In this document: one piece after another, positions 43,445 to 53,329 of the stretch
How the letters are laid out: each line of letters starts with the position of its first letter
Position numbering within the stretch: position 1 is the first letter of the stretch
Assembly: GCA_028683385.1 (NCBI GenBank)
Contig: JAQUIJ010000009.1
Coordinates: 62,001-126,000, forward strand
DNA: 64,000 bases
Direction of reading: 5' to 3'
Origin: Prolixibacteraceae bacterium
GTDB lineage: Bacteria > Bacteroidota > Bacteroidia > Bacteroidales > Prolixibacteraceae
Made by a program: the position numbers and the translations under genes
The notes under the pieces: model-generated
Told to the model about the DNA's origin: nothing
The model's input: the letters and a program-made list of their open reading frames with translations, nothing else
Database searches by the model: none

Positions 43445-44851
43445 ATGAAAAATAATTTTGAATTTGCCGACTTACACTGCCATCCAAATCTGAAAACTTA
43501 TGGGCATTCCTTCGATAAATGCAATAACAGTGAAAAATGCAATGTTTGGTATTACCAGCCTCCGGGCTTTTTCTCCAAACTATTAAGCACCTTAGCTGGA
43601 GTGACCCGATTTTCACAAGCCGATTTTACAACACTTCACAAAGGTGGGGCTAAGGTGATTTTTGCATCGCTTTATCCGTTTGAAAAAGGATTTTTTATAA
43701 ATGCTGCAGGAAGCGATAATTTGTCGGCCTGGTTGTCAGATTTAGTTACAGGAATCGGGTTTAAGAGGGTTCGAAATATACAACAGCACACCAATTATTT
43801 TGATGATCTGGAAAAAGAATATCTGTTTTTAAAGCAGAGCCAAAAGTCAAAAATTATCAACCGACAAGCATATTCATGGACATTGACGCGGTCGTGGAAA
43901 GAAGTTGAAGAAAGCCTAAAAACGGATAATGAAATTGCTGTCATATTAACTATTGAAGGAACTCATGTTTTTAACTCCGGACTAAAAGAATTTGGCAAAC
44001 CCGTTCATGAAGAGGAGGTACTCGAAAATATCAGGAGAATTAAACAATGGGAATTTCCGCCACTGTTTATGACTTTTGCCCACAACTTTAATAACGATTT
44101 TTGTGGTCATGCCAGCAGCCTTGACCCGATTAGTATATTTGTGGATCAGAGTGACGGTTTAAATGCTGGCTTTACCATATTGGGGAAAAAAGTACTGCAA
44201 ACACTTCTTTCTACTGAGAATGGAAGGCCAATTTATATTGATATTAAACACATGAGCTTTGCTGCCCGAAAAGAATATTTTGAAATGCTGGAAACAGATT
44301 TTCCCAATAAAAGGTATCCAACAATAGTTAGTCATGGTGCGGTTAATGGGTTAAAATGGTCAAATTTAGATACTCATTCATCTTCAGTTTTCCATCCTGC
44401 TGATATAAATTTCTACGACGAGGAAATTGTTCATATTGCCAAAAACGACGGATTATTTGCCATTCAGTTCGATGCAAGGCGAATTGCCCGTAAAGAGCTT
44501 GTGAAGAAAAAATTGTCGTCATTATTCAAGAAAGAAGACCCCGTTTTGGCTGCTCAAATGATCTGGTACCAGATAAAGCATATAGCCGAAGTTCTTGACG
44601 ATGCTGGCTATTTTGGTTGGGGAGTTGCATGTATTGGAAGTGATTACGATGGAACCATTGATCCTTTACCCGGAGTTTGGACTGCTGAATATTTCCCTTT
44701 TATTTGCGAACCAATTCTGCAATTGGCGAAAGATTATCTTCGAAATGAAAATTCGTTGAGCTTACCTGAAAACAAAAAAATCTCTGCAGAAGATATTGTC
44801 GAAAATTTCTTTTTAAAAAATTCAACCCGATTTTTGAAGCAGTACTTCTAA
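43445..44851 (+). CDS. Membrane dipeptidase-like (peptidase M19 / amidohydrolase fold) protein
   Basis: 468 residues, cytoplasmic by lack of signal peptide. Metal-site motifs of the TIM-barrel hydrolase are present in order: FADLHCHPN (HxH), VILTIEGTHVF (bridging Glu), MTFAHNFNNDFCGH, IVSHGAVNG and the M19-type IGSDYDGTIDP. This indicates a di-zinc dipeptidase, possibly with a different amide substrate. It is longer than typical M19 enzymes (about 320-400). Its tight spacing to the desaturase gene suggests joint transcription. Confidence 0.75.
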   Translation: MKNNFEFADLHCHPNLKTYGHSFDKCNNSEKCNVWYYQPPGFFSKLLSTLAGVTRFSQADFTTLHKGGAKVIFASLYPFEKGFFINAAGSDNLSAWLSDLVTGIGFKRVRNIQQHTNYFDDLEKEYLFLKQSQKSKIINRQAYSWTLTRSWKEVEESLKTDNEIAVILTIEGTHVFNSGLKEFGKPVHEEEVLENIRRIKQWEFPPLFMTFAHNFNNDFCGHASSLDPISIFVDQSDGLNAGFTILGKKVLQTLLSTENGRPIYIDIKHMSFAARKEYFEMLETDFPNKRYPTIVSHGAVNGLKWSNLDTHSSSVFHPADINFYDEEIVHIAKNDGLFAIQFDARRIARKELVKKKLSSLFKKEDPVLAAQMIWYQIKHIAEVLDDAGYFGWGVACIGSDYDGTIDPLPGVWTAEYFPFICEPILQLAKDYLRNENSLSLPENKKISAEDIVENFFLKNSTRFLKQYF

Positions 44852-44888
44852 ATGTCGATTTACAGCTGATTTATATTGGTCAAAGAGT

Positions 44889-44921
44889 TGGTCATCCTGA
44901 AAAATCGAGATGGTCTTTTTT
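44889..44921 (+). terminator. Degenerate GTCATCCTGAA-type terminator
   Basis: GGTCATCCTGA pairs with TCGAGATGGTC through wobble pairs and one mismatch, followed by TTTTTTC. The rest of the 433-bp gap up to 45284 shows no supportable gene; a 46-codon ORF at 45063-45203 lacks support. Confidence 0.6.
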
Positions 44922-45284
44922 CTTTTATTGATTTTTCGGATTGCCACAAATTTCTATATTTCAGCGTCTTGTAAACTATTTGTTATTGTCATTGTTATCT
45001 AATTTAGTAAAAGGTCAGATCAATCTAACTGCAAAGAATATTAGTTTTTTTGTCAAATAGTTATGATTTTGAAATCTGGCAATTCAACTACTTCTGCAAA
45101 TCAGTTGGATTTTCTGAATGGGTTTTCAAACCTCACGAAAGCGAATTCCAAATTGATTCAGTACCGTCTGATAAACGGTAGATTCTCCAAAAATCTTCAA
45201 TAATTCTGCGAAATTATTCAATCCTGTCAACACAGAAATCTACATGATGTATTTCAATTTATTAAAACCAAAGGAGAAAATTGT

Positions 45285-46478
45285 ATGAAAACAAAAAGGA
45301 TTTTAGCAATTGTTATTTTTTTTATGGGTTTTTTATTTGTTTTAAATGCACAGCCGATGGCTGACAAGGGCAAGGCCGAAAATGAAGCTTTGGCTCAAAA
45401 GCTGGTCAACCAGTGTGCGAATATTCACGAAGGTGAATTTGTCCTGGTATCAGGGGGAGTGCGCGATTTGGAATTGTTGGAAGATATTGCGATTAATGTT
45501 GGAAAGAAAGGTGCTTATCCGATTTTGACCATTGGAAGTGACCGTTTAACCCGAAGGTGGGTAACGGAAGTACCTGAAAAATATGATACGCGTACACCTG
45601 AAGTTGATTTAAAACTATTCGGATTTATAACGGCAGTAATTAGCGTTGATTATGGAGAAACGATTGGATTGCTGTCGGATATTCCGGCTGAACGTTTTGT
45701 AGCAAGGGGCAAAGCTTATGAGCCAGTGAATGATCTGGTGACCAAACGAAATGTAAAAGGAGTGAATTTGGGGAACGGACTTTACCCGACCGAGTCAAGT
45801 GCCAAGCAGTTTGGATTGACACTAAAAGAGTTGTCTGATTTGTTCTGGAACGGTGTAAATGTTGATTATACCAAACTGGAGGCATCTGGAAAAGCTATTC
45901 AGTCATTGCTTGCATCTGGAAAAGAAGTTACTCTGACCAACCCGAACGGAACCAATCTGAAAATGCTCATCGAAAAGCGCCCGGTAATTGTTAGTGACGG
46001 TGTATTATCGGCTGAAGACCTGAAAAAAGGTTATGCGACTTCTCAAGCCTATCTCCCTGCCGGAGAGGCCTATGTATCACCGGTACCAGGCACTGCCGAA
46101 GGAACAGTTGTGGTTGATCGGCAATTTTTTCAGGACAAAGAAGTTCTTGGTCTTACCCTAACATTTAAAGCCGGAAAACTAACTTCAATGACGGCTAAAT
46201 CAGGACTTGAGCCACTCAAAAAAATGTACGATGCTGCCGGATCAGGTAAGGAAGAATTTGCATTTGTTGATTTAGGGATTAACCCAAATGTTACCGTAAA
46301 ACCTGGAAGTAAACTGGTAGCCTGGATGCCCGCAGGCATGGTTACCATTGGAATTGGTAACAATGTTTGGGCAGGTGGCCAAAATAAATCTCCGTATTCA
46401 ATGGCTTCTTTTTTACCCGGGAGTACGCTGAAAGTTGATGGTAAGGTTTTGGTTGAAAATGGTGTACTGAAAAATTAA
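45285..46478 (+). CDS. Exported aminopeptidase M29-like protein lacking most metal ligands
   Basis: 397 residues with a signal peptide (about 1-22, LAIVIFFMGFLFVLNAQ) and a good Shine-Dalgarno (AAAGGAG). It resembles thermophilic aminopeptidase T (M29): N-domain AQKLVNQCANIHEGEFVLVSG, and the metal-site start LPAGEAYVSPVPGTAEGTVV (E261). However, the segments that should hold the His, His and Asp ligands read VTIGIGNNVWAGG (T354 where His is expected) and SPYSMASFLPGS (no His or Asp). The M29 group is normally cytoplasmic, so export is also unusual. It may be a non-catalytic peptide-binding protein, or use other ligands. Confidence 0.7.
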   Translation: MKTKRILAIVIFFMGFLFVLNAQPMADKGKAENEALAQKLVNQCANIHEGEFVLVSGGVRDLELLEDIAINVGKKGAYPILTIGSDRLTRRWVTEVPEKYDTRTPEVDLKLFGFITAVISVDYGETIGLLSDIPAERFVARGKAYEPVNDLVTKRNVKGVNLGNGLYPTESSAKQFGLTLKELSDLFWNGVNVDYTKLEASGKAIQSLLASGKEVTLTNPNGTNLKMLIEKRPVIVSDGVLSAEDLKKGYATSQAYLPAGEAYVSPVPGTAEGTVVVDRQFFQDKEVLGLTLTFKAGKLTSMTAKSGLEPLKKMYDAAGSGKEEFAFVDLGINPNVTVKPGSKLVAWMPAGMVTIGIGNNVWAGGQNKSPYSMASFLPGSTLKVDGKVLVENGVLKN

Positions 46479-46486
46479 TCAGATTG

Positions 46487-46513
46487 TAGAGACATTGCAG
46501 GCAATGCCTATGT
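46487..46513. repeat. Second, degenerate copy of the carB-type palindrome
   Basis: GTAGAGACATTGC, AG, GCAATGCCTATGT is related to the perfect palindrome at 42163-42190 in its outer GTA(G/T)AGAC and inner TGC(A) parts. It is followed after 7 nt by the hairpin 46521-46560, the same module order as at carB. Confidence 0.55.
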
Positions 46514-46520
46514 AATATAA

Positions 46521-46560
46521 ATACAAATATCATCCTGAAATTTCAGGGTGATATTTGTAT
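46521..46560. terminator. Bidirectional hairpin terminator, GTCATCCTGAA-type
   Basis: Twenty nucleotides (46521-46540) are followed without a loop by their reverse complement (46541-46560) with one wobble; the centre is CATCCTGAAATTTCAGGGTG. It lies between two convergent genes and can serve both. Confidence 0.75.
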
Positions 46561-46609
46561 TTTGTTTAAGGCAAGAATCGGCGATAAATTTGCATTTAGG
46601 TTTTATGTT

Positions 46610-47866
46610 TTACTCAAACTTCCTTTTGATGAACCATTTGTCCCAAAGGTTAAAGCTGCAATTCAGTTTTATATAATCTTCTTTAACCAGATGTGCTGCT
46701 GTTGTTCCGCGCGTTCCCAGCTCAACTGAGAAATTTGCATAGCTTCGGTCTTTCCGGATTGGTATTCCAACACCAAATGTAATAGCTTGCTCATGAATCT
46801 GGTTGTTGTAAAGTTTCAGGTATCCGGTTTCGTAACGATATCCCATACGGTATTTAGTGGTTTGTCGGAAAGAACGCTGATCGTCTTTAGGCGAAAACTC
46901 CAAACCAGCCCGATAGCTGTTATTTGTTGTTAGCTTATTCGGATTATAATCTATCGTAGCATTTTTCCAGTTACTTTGCTTTACGTCAATCGTTGCAACC
47001 CATTTCGATCCATATAAATAGGAAATACCTCCACCAATATCCAACGGAAGTTTCATCGAATTGGTAGATTTTACATCGCTTGAAACAATTTCAGATGTGC
47101 TGCTGTACGTTTTTGTAATGGTTGTTGAAGTTTCTGCATTTAACTTACTGCTAATGCCTGCAATACCTCCCAATATAATACTCGATTTTGAATTTATGGG
47201 AATACTGATTTGTGTTCCTAGCGTAAAATAACCTCCTGAATAGTGAGTTTGATCTTCCTGAGCCAGTTCGTATGTGGTTGACGAAACTCCAATACTTTGG
47301 TTCATGGTTTGGGTAACATTACCCCAAATGAAGCCGGTTTTGGCACCAAACGATATGTTTTTTGAAAGCTTCCAGGCCATTAATGCTGCGGCTTCACTTA
47401 ATCCGCCGGTGCCTTCATAAATTGACGGATACTTGATTGAAGTTCCTTCAATTGTTTTCGCGGAGTATATGCTGTAGCCAACGCTGCTTTTCGGGTTTAA
47501 ACTAAATCCGCCAAATAATTTTTTGGTGATGGGGAAGCCTATTTGAACCCAGCTTATATTGCCATCAGTAACATTTACACTTTTGGTGGAGTTTTCCAGT
47601 TTGGTATATTTTAAATTGAAACCCATGTCAAGTAAAAAACTTTGAGGTTCGATAGTTGTAAGTGATGCTGGGTTTGCAGTATTCAGAAATAGGCTCGAAC
47701 GTGTAGCAATTCCGGTTTGGCCCATGGCAGCGTTTCTTCCTCCGGATGACATTTCGAGTTCGCCGATCCCAAATCCGGAGTAGGGCGAACTGGTACTATT
47801 TTGAGCCAACAGCGTAATTCCAGGAAGTGCTATCAGGAATAGGAATAATATTATTTTGAATTTCAT
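46610..47866 (-). CDS. Outer membrane beta-barrel protein, FadL/OmpP1-like
   Basis: 418 residues with a signal peptide (about 1-21, FLFLIALPGITLLAQ). The opening SPYSGFGIGELEMSSGGRNAAMGQTGIA is common to many Bacteroidota transport barrels; NTANPASLTTIEPQSFLLDMGF is the FadL-like hatch pattern. The remainder alternates strands with aromatic girdles (GFSLNPKSSVGYSIYS, KYRMGYRYETGYLKL). It may transport hydrophobic substrates or serve in envelope assembly. It is 11 bp downstream of the DUF4270 lipoprotein gene, so co-transcribed with it. Confidence 0.8.
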   Translation of the reverse strand: MKFKIILFLFLIALPGITLLAQNSTSSPYSGFGIGELEMSSGGRNAAMGQTGIATRSSLFLNTANPASLTTIEPQSFLLDMGFNLKYTKLENSTKSVNVTDGNISWVQIGFPITKKLFGGFSLNPKSSVGYSIYSAKTIEGTSIKYPSIYEGTGGLSEAAALMAWKLSKNISFGAKTGFIWGNVTQTMNQSIGVSSTTYELAQEDQTHYSGGYFTLGTQISIPINSKSSIILGGIAGISSKLNAETSTTITKTYSSTSEIVSSDVKSTNSMKLPLDIGGGISYLYGSKWVATIDVKQSNWKNATIDYNPNKLTTNNSYRAGLEFSPKDDQRSFRQTTKYRMGYRYETGYLKLYNNQIHEQAITFGVGIPIRKDRSYANFSVELGTRGTTAAHLVKEDYIKLNCSFNLWDKWFIKRKFE

Positions 47867-47877
47867 TTCGGGTGTTT

Positions 47878-49245
47878 TTAGTTGTGATAGTAGTAAACAT
47901 TAAGCTTTGGCGAATATTTCCCGGAATTTGAACCTCCCAGTATAACATGTTCCGCTGTTTTCTTTGCAGCCGACGATCCATAACCGATCATCAGCGAAAG
48001 GTTAGTTTCCAGCTCTTGCTTCAGTTCAGACTCAATAAAACCGCTGACATCAATTTCGTAGAAAACTGTCTCTTCCACATCTTTCTGTATCGTTAAATAG
48101 GCATATGCATAATCTGTGGAACTGCCGGGTAACGTAATTTGGTTGATCAGCTTGTTTCGATGATCGGCGCTATACACATACATCGTATCAGGTAATAGGC
48201 TGGTGCTGCTGTATGTTCCTTTTATTGGATATAAACGCAATGTGGCTCCTACTAATGCCGAGTTCTTACCAATCTTTAATAAATTATCGATGTACGGAAT
48301 TTTCAGTTTTGTAAAAACTTGAATGCCTGATTGTAACAGGGTGTAATTGTTGGTCAGTTTCGAACTGCGTTCATTGTTTGTTGCCGAAATGCCATCAAGC
48401 AAACTGTTTGTGGGATCACCCGAGATTTGATTGAAGTAAATACCATCAGTTACAAATGAAAATTTGTAATATAAGTCATGTACATCGTTGGGATTTGGGT
48501 ATTTATGATAGTACAACCTGATTTCAGGCTTTGTCTCGATGGTGCTTTTTGTAGTGCTTGTTTCATCTGTAGTTCCGGAGTCTGAAGTCCTGAACCCAAC
48601 TATTGCTCCTTTTACATTCGATTCGGATTTGATTGCCAATCCATTAAAGAATTTGATAAATAAATCCTGATTGGTAATCGTATCTTTTTTTTCTTTAATC
48701 ATTTGCGCAAGTCGATTACCTAATTTGTTGGGCAGTTTTATGCTGACTTCCTGGTGTGAATTGGGTTTTGGTTTCAGGTTAATGGTAGCCAATGGCGTTG
48801 GATCGCATTTAAAATTGCTGGTTGTGTACAGATAAGTGTCAGTAAGTTCCATCTGTTCCTGAAGTTGATACACACTTAATGTTTGAGTAACTGTTGTATC
48901 TCCTGCATAATACGTGTTGTAATTCAATACAAGCCCTAATGAATCGAAGACAAACTCGGTATCATCAATGGTATCATCAAACTTCATAGTCAAGAAGGAG
49001 TTTGAATTTTTGTATCCGGAAAAATAATTGTAATTACTCCCGACAAGAAAGCTACCTGAAGAATTAGAGATGATAGAATCGTATTTGATTGACGAACTTT
49101 GGATGGTTAGTGTATCGATCATCACAACTCCTGTTTGGTCTTTAATGAAGTTATCGCCCACCACAAAGTCTTCAACAGACGAAATAGAGCACGACACCGA
49201 CAAAAACAGTATCAGCATTAAACTTAGAATTTGAATTGTTTTCAT
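47878..49245 (-). CDS. DUF4270-family lipoprotein
   Basis: 455 residues with lipobox C19 (LILFLSVSC). The motif SSVEDFVVGDNFIKDQTGVVMIDTLTIQ and later DSIISNSSGSFLVGSNY fit DUF4270 (PF14092), a Bacteroidota surface or periplasmic lipoprotein family of unknown role with repeated beta-strand blocks (VFDSLGLVLNYNTYYAGD, TLRLYPIKGTYS). It is followed by the FadL-like barrel and divergent from the Kelch lipoprotein. The 402-bp divergent gap (49246-49647) shows no gene and no promoter I can place. Confidence 0.82.
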   Translation of the reverse strand: MKTIQILSLMLILFLSVSCSISSVEDFVVGDNFIKDQTGVVMIDTLTIQSSSIKYDSIISNSSGSFLVGSNYNYFSGYKNSNSFLTMKFDDTIDDTEFVFDSLGLVLNYNTYYAGDTTVTQTLSVYQLQEQMELTDTYLYTTSNFKCDPTPLATINLKPKPNSHQEVSIKLPNKLGNRLAQMIKEKKDTITNQDLFIKFFNGLAIKSESNVKGAIVGFRTSDSGTTDETSTTKSTIETKPEIRLYYHKYPNPNDVHDLYYKFSFVTDGIYFNQISGDPTNSLLDGISATNNERSSKLTNNYTLLQSGIQVFTKLKIPYIDNLLKIGKNSALVGATLRLYPIKGTYSSTSLLPDTMYVYSADHRNKLINQITLPGSSTDYAYAYLTIQKDVEETVFYEIDVSGFIESELKQELETNLSLMIGYGSSAAKKTAEHVILGGSNSGKYSPKLNVYYYHN

Positions 49246-49647
49246 TCTGTTTTCCTAATTAATTTATAAATGGAAGGATGAAGCTGGGCAGTTTCTGATG
49301 TGATGTCTCATAATTGTCCCATGGAACGACATTCATCCCAGCTCATGGCTTTCTAATTTTCAGCGAATGTAACCGGGAAACTTAATTTTCAGAATTAAAA
49401 TATACCGACTCCCCCATTTGGTCGATATAAACTTATTAGGAATTTTGGTGTGGTGTTGTAATGTGTTGATAGATAAGTTGTAATGTAGATTTTAGCTGTT
49501 CTGTTGCATTTAATTTGTTCGACGAATCGGTTTTGTAGATAAAAAAGGCCTATCCGTCGATTCATCGATTGCGTTTGAATGATTTTTCTTTTAATCCACT
49601 TCAGGGGGATTTAGTTTTGAGCTTGAAATTTGTAAAACAGAAAAACT

Positions 49648-50646
49648 ATGAAAACGTTTTGGACAATAGTATTAGGATTGTTCCTGTTGGTTGGATGTAA
49701 CAACAGTGATGATGATCCACTGGGAAACTGGGTCAAAAAATCGGATTTTGAAGGACATCCCCGGGGAAACTCCGTTAGTTTTGTGATTGGCGATAAAGCT
49801 TATGTTGGATTGGGTTACAATGATGATGACGATACCAATAATGGGTATTTGAAAGACTTTTGGGAATATAATGCTTCAACTGATAAGTGGAATGCAATAG
49901 CTTCTTTTCCAGGCAAAGGACGTATTTCTTCTGTTGGGTTTTCGATTAACGGCAAGGGTTATATTGGAACAGGTTATGATGGAGATAACAAGTTAAAAGA
50001 CGTTTGGGAATATGATCCAACTACAAATGTTTGGACTCAGAAAGACGATTTTATAGGTGGTGCACGTTACAAAGCGGTTGGTTTTGCACTTGATAAATAT
50101 GGATACATTGGTACTGGTTATGGTGATGATGCCGTTGATAAAAATGACTTCTATCGTTTTGATCCGGCAGCAGCAAGCGGTAGCCAATGGTTAAAGGTGC
50201 AAAGTATTAGTGGATCGAAAAGACGTGGTGCTACTGCATTTACCTATAGTGGTAAAGCTTATGTTTGTACCGGAGTGAATAACGGTGTTGCTCTGACTGA
50301 TATGTACGAATATGACCCGACAGCCGATACCTGGACCAAGAAAATTGATTTGGACGATGATTCAGATTGGACAATTGTTCGTCAAAATGCTTCCTCATTT
50401 GTATTGGACGATAAAGCGTATGTTTTTTTAGGCGAGAACTCCAGTACCCTGGGTACTGTTTGGCAATACGATTTTGCAAAAGATACCTGGGTTGAGATGT
50501 CAGATTTTGAAGGATCAGCCAGAACCAATGCGGTTGCTTTTACTGTAGGTACTAAAGCAATTGTGGCAACAGGTCAATCGGGTAGTTATTATCTCGATGA
50601 TGTTTGGGAATGGAGGCCATACGAAGAATCGGATACTGATGACTAA
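49648..50646 (+). CDS. Kelch-repeat lipoprotein
   Basis: 332 residues with lipobox C17 (LGLFLLVGC). At least five Kelch units of about 50 residues are seen: GYIGTGYDGDNKLKDVWEYD, then GYIGTGYGDDAVDK, AYVCTGVNNGVALTDMYEYD, AYVFLGENSSTLGTVWQYD, and a final ATGQSGSYYLDDVWEWRPY, giving a six-bladed propeller. The tail is acidic (EESDTDD). It is probably exposed at the cell surface, where the propeller binds a protein or glycan. It lies between DUF4270 (divergent) and a LytS/LytTR pair, a grouping I recall from other Bacteroidota, and ends in a clear terminator. Confidence 0.88.
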   Translation: MKTFWTIVLGLFLLVGCNNSDDDPLGNWVKKSDFEGHPRGNSVSFVIGDKAYVGLGYNDDDDTNNGYLKDFWEYNASTDKWNAIASFPGKGRISSVGFSINGKGYIGTGYDGDNKLKDVWEYDPTTNVWTQKDDFIGGARYKAVGFALDKYGYIGTGYGDDAVDKNDFYRFDPAAASGSQWLKVQSISGSKRRGATAFTYSGKAYVCTGVNNGVALTDMYEYDPTADTWTKKIDLDDDSDWTIVRQNASSFVLDDKAYVFLGENSSTLGTVWQYDFAKDTWVEMSDFEGSARTNAVAFTVGTKAIVATGQSGSYYLDDVWEWRPYEESDTDD

Positions 50647-50704
50647 TCGAATATGAATACCCAAAGGATTAAAACCTGTTTTTTAATCATACTTTCTAGA
50701 ATTG

Positions 50705-50735
50705 AACTGTTCCTCAAAAGGGAACAGTTTTTTAT
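50705..50735 (+). terminator. Terminator of the Kelch lipoprotein gene
   Basis: AACTGTTCC (50705-50713) pairs with GGAACAGTT (50721-50729), followed by a T-rich run. The 340 bp to the kinase gene show no gene; GCGACATTTGTCGG near 50884 is a short inverted repeat that may be an operator. Confidence 0.85.
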
Positions 50736-51075
50736 TTTCTTTTTCTGAAGGTTAAAGCAACCTCTGCCAATTTAGTTGCATCTTTTTACAAACGACAACT
50801 TATCCTTTCCAAACCTTAAAACTGAATTATTCTTATTTAACCTTTTTAAGTATGAATTAACTAACAATTTTGCAGCTCAATAGCGACATTTGTCGGTATT
50901 GAAAGTGAATGATTAAAACACAGTTAGCTTGACAAAAAATTATGTGCCGACAGACAAGGTATGCTGGAATTTGAAAGAATTTTTAATTTTTCAAGCTACA
51001 AGTTGTATGGTAAAACAAACTTTCTGCGGATTTAATTTTAAAGATTTTATCGTTACCGTTGTTTAGGGGATAAAT

Positions 51076-52209
51076 ATGAAGAAAATCTACAAGTCGTTAC
51101 AATTCATTAAAAATATCAGGCAAGAGCAGTGGGTTCTCTTTTTTGTGCACCTGTCGATCTGGCTGATGCTGTTTGTGGCTTTTTCAATATTCTCGCTTCG
51201 CCGGAATGAAAGTATGCCTGTGTTTATGGTTCTACTTTATTTCTATGGATTTCTACTTTTTTACCTGAATTATTTTTTTCTAACGCCCCGTTTTTTATTG
51301 CCAAAAAAGTATTTAGCCTTTTCGCTTTCAATTTTGGTAATTGCCTTGTTTTCTTTATTGGTGATCGATCCTTTGATTCATCAATTGTCGGTCAATGATT
51401 TTGTACGAAATGTACCACCCGAATTTAAAACGCTGCCACCTTTTGATAAATTCCCAGGCAAAGGGCCGAGAGATAATCGACTTTTTTCACCGATGATGTC
51501 GCCGGGAATGTTTTTCTTATTATTTACATTCCTGACATTCTCATCCTCGGTGCGTATTTTTCAGAAATTAAAGAGGGAAGAAGACATCAATCAACGTTAT
51601 CAGCATGAAAAGTTGAATGCCGAATTGATGATGTTGAGACAACAAGTTAATCCTCATTTTTTGTTTAACTCATTGAATAACATTCATTCACTGGCTAATC
51701 GTAAGTCAGATTTGACCTCAGAAGCCATTATGAAACTTTCGGCAATATTGCGTTATATGTTGAGCGAAAGTCCGAGTAGCGAGATTCCAGTCACCCGGGA
51801 GATTGTTATGATTGAAAACTACATTGACCTTCAGAAGTTATGGATGAAAAATTCGATTGATGTTGATTTTGTTGTAGATAATGTGAAGGAGAACTATTAT
51901 ATCGAGCCTTTCATATTAAATCCGTTGGTCGAAAATGCTTTTAAATATGGATCGTTACCCGGTACAGAATCAGGTATTTCTATTCAACTGAAAATGATTG
52001 ATGATTGGTTACATGTTAAAATAAGTAATCCGGTTTTACGTGAAAAGCTGAGCCAGGCCGGAAGTATGGGCATCGGTGTAAACAATGTAATCCGACGATT
52101 GGAGTTGTGTTATCCGGGTAATTTCAAAATGGAAAACAACCGATTAGGAGATATATATCAGATCAATCTATCCATGAAACTCAAGAAAAATGAACTGTAT
52201 AGCAATTGA
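51076..52209 (+). CDS. Sensor histidine kinase, LytS/YehU type
   Basis: 377 residues. Four membrane helices (about 22-41, 49-69, 80-98, 142-158) are followed by a coiled-coil linker and the His_kinase domain (PF06580). Phospho-acceptor H194 lies in QQVNPHFLFNSLNN; the ATP-binding part includes NPLVENAFKYG (N-box) and SMGIGVNNVIRRLELCYPG (G-box). There is a proline-rich insertion between the last two helices (about 113-140), probably the periplasmic sensor loop. A strong AGGGG ribosome site precedes the start. It overlaps the next gene by 20 nt. Confidence 0.93.
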   Translation: MKKIYKSLQFIKNIRQEQWVLFFVHLSIWLMLFVAFSIFSLRRNESMPVFMVLLYFYGFLLFYLNYFFLTPRFLLPKKYLAFSLSILVIALFSLLVIDPLIHQLSVNDFVRNVPPEFKTLPPFDKFPGKGPRDNRLFSPMMSPGMFFLLFTFLTFSSSVRIFQKLKREEDINQRYQHEKLNAELMMLRQQVNPHFLFNSLNNIHSLANRKSDLTSEAIMKLSAILRYMLSESPSSEIPVTREIVMIENYIDLQKLWMKNSIDVDFVVDNVKENYYIEPFILNPLVENAFKYGSLPGTESGISIQLKMIDDWLHVKISNPVLREKLSQAGSMGIGVNNVIRRLELCYPGNFKMENNRLGDIYQINLSMKLKKNELYSN

Positions 52210-52912
52210 TGACGAGCCTTTGGCGCTCGACCTTTTAAAAGATTACATCGAAAAAATTCCATTTCTGGAATTGGAACGAACATTTACCAATCCGATTGAA
52301 GCTTTGGGTTTCCTTCAGGAGAATAAGGTTGATCTGGTCTTTCTGGATGTTGAACTTCCATATTTGAGTGGAATTGAGTTTGTAAAATGCCTGCAATCGA
52401 AGCCACTTATTATATTTACTACAGCCTACGAGAAATACGCTCTGGCTGGATATGACCTCGAAATTACTGATTATCTGGTGAAACCAATAGTGTTCGATCG
52501 TTTTTTGCGTGCCGTTAATAAAGCCTACAGCATCAACAAGCAGAGCAAAAAAGGAAATGAACGAATTGCAGCCATTCCTGAAAAAGAAGCGCAATCCGAT
52601 TTCATCATGGTTAAAACCGGTTATAGTACAATAAACATTAATCTGAACGACATTCTGTATGTTGAAGGATTAAAAGATTATATCAAGATTCACCTGACCG
52701 GAAGAACAGTTTTAACGCTGAACAGCTTGAAAAAACTCCAGGAAATGTTACCCGAATCACGTTTTGTAAGGGTTCACCGTTCGTTTATTGTGTCATTGCC
52801 AAAGATTGATTCCATACAACGCAGCCGCATTGTAATCGGGAAAACGTTTGTTCCGGTTGGCGAAAACTACAAAAATGCCTTTAAAGATATGATCGCCTCA
52901 ATTAATCTTTAA
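52190..52912 (+). CDS. LytTR-family response regulator
   Basis: 240 residues. Receiver domain (about 1-115) with acidic pocket D7/D8, phospho-acceptor D53 (LVFLDVELP), T77/T78 and K99 (DYLVKPI); LytTR DNA-binding domain (about 135-240: ILYVEGLKDYIKIHLTGR, LNSLKKLQEMLP, SRFVRVHRSFIVSL). It pairs with the overlapping kinase gene. Likely targets are the Kelch and DUF4270/FadL-like transcripts next to it; this is inference from position. Confidence 0.94.
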   Translation: MNCIAIDDEPLALDLLKDYIEKIPFLELERTFTNPIEALGFLQENKVDLVFLDVELPYLSGIEFVKCLQSKPLIIFTTAYEKYALAGYDLEITDYLVKPIVFDRFLRAVNKAYSINKQSKKGNERIAAIPEKEAQSDFIMVKTGYSTININLNDILYVEGLKDYIKIHLTGRTVLTLNSLKKLQEMLPESRFVRVHRSFIVSLPKIDSIQRSRIVIGKTFVPVGENYKNAFKDMIASINL

Positions 52913-53329
52913 GATTCACTAAAAGACTTTTAAGGTATGTTAGTGGAAAATTACTCTATCCTCGGGTACTTCTTCAAGAAGATCGATATAAAAAATTGTC
53001 GTGAAATCGTTTCACTGATTTTAAACGAATGAGTTCATTTTTCTTAACCTGCGTATATTCAAAAAATAAAAATATTCAGTTCTGATAAATTTCTTCTAAA
53101 CTTGTTATTAGTTTATTATTACCGAATTTTGTAAATTTATAGTAGCGGATGCGGATCTTCTTTTTGACTCTACCACCCAATTGGGCATTAGCACCCAATT
53201 GCCTGATTGTCGCATGATGAGCGGCAAACTTCTCTAAAGGGCATAACTTATTCTTATGAAATTATCTAATTTCTTCCGGTCAGGATTTGGACTACTTAAC
53301 TGTTAATTGAACTTTCATTAAAAGATCAG

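Noticed and set aside
45063-45203. 46-codon ORF upstream of the M29-like gene
   Set aside because: No ribosome site and no similarity or motif; kept out of the feature list.
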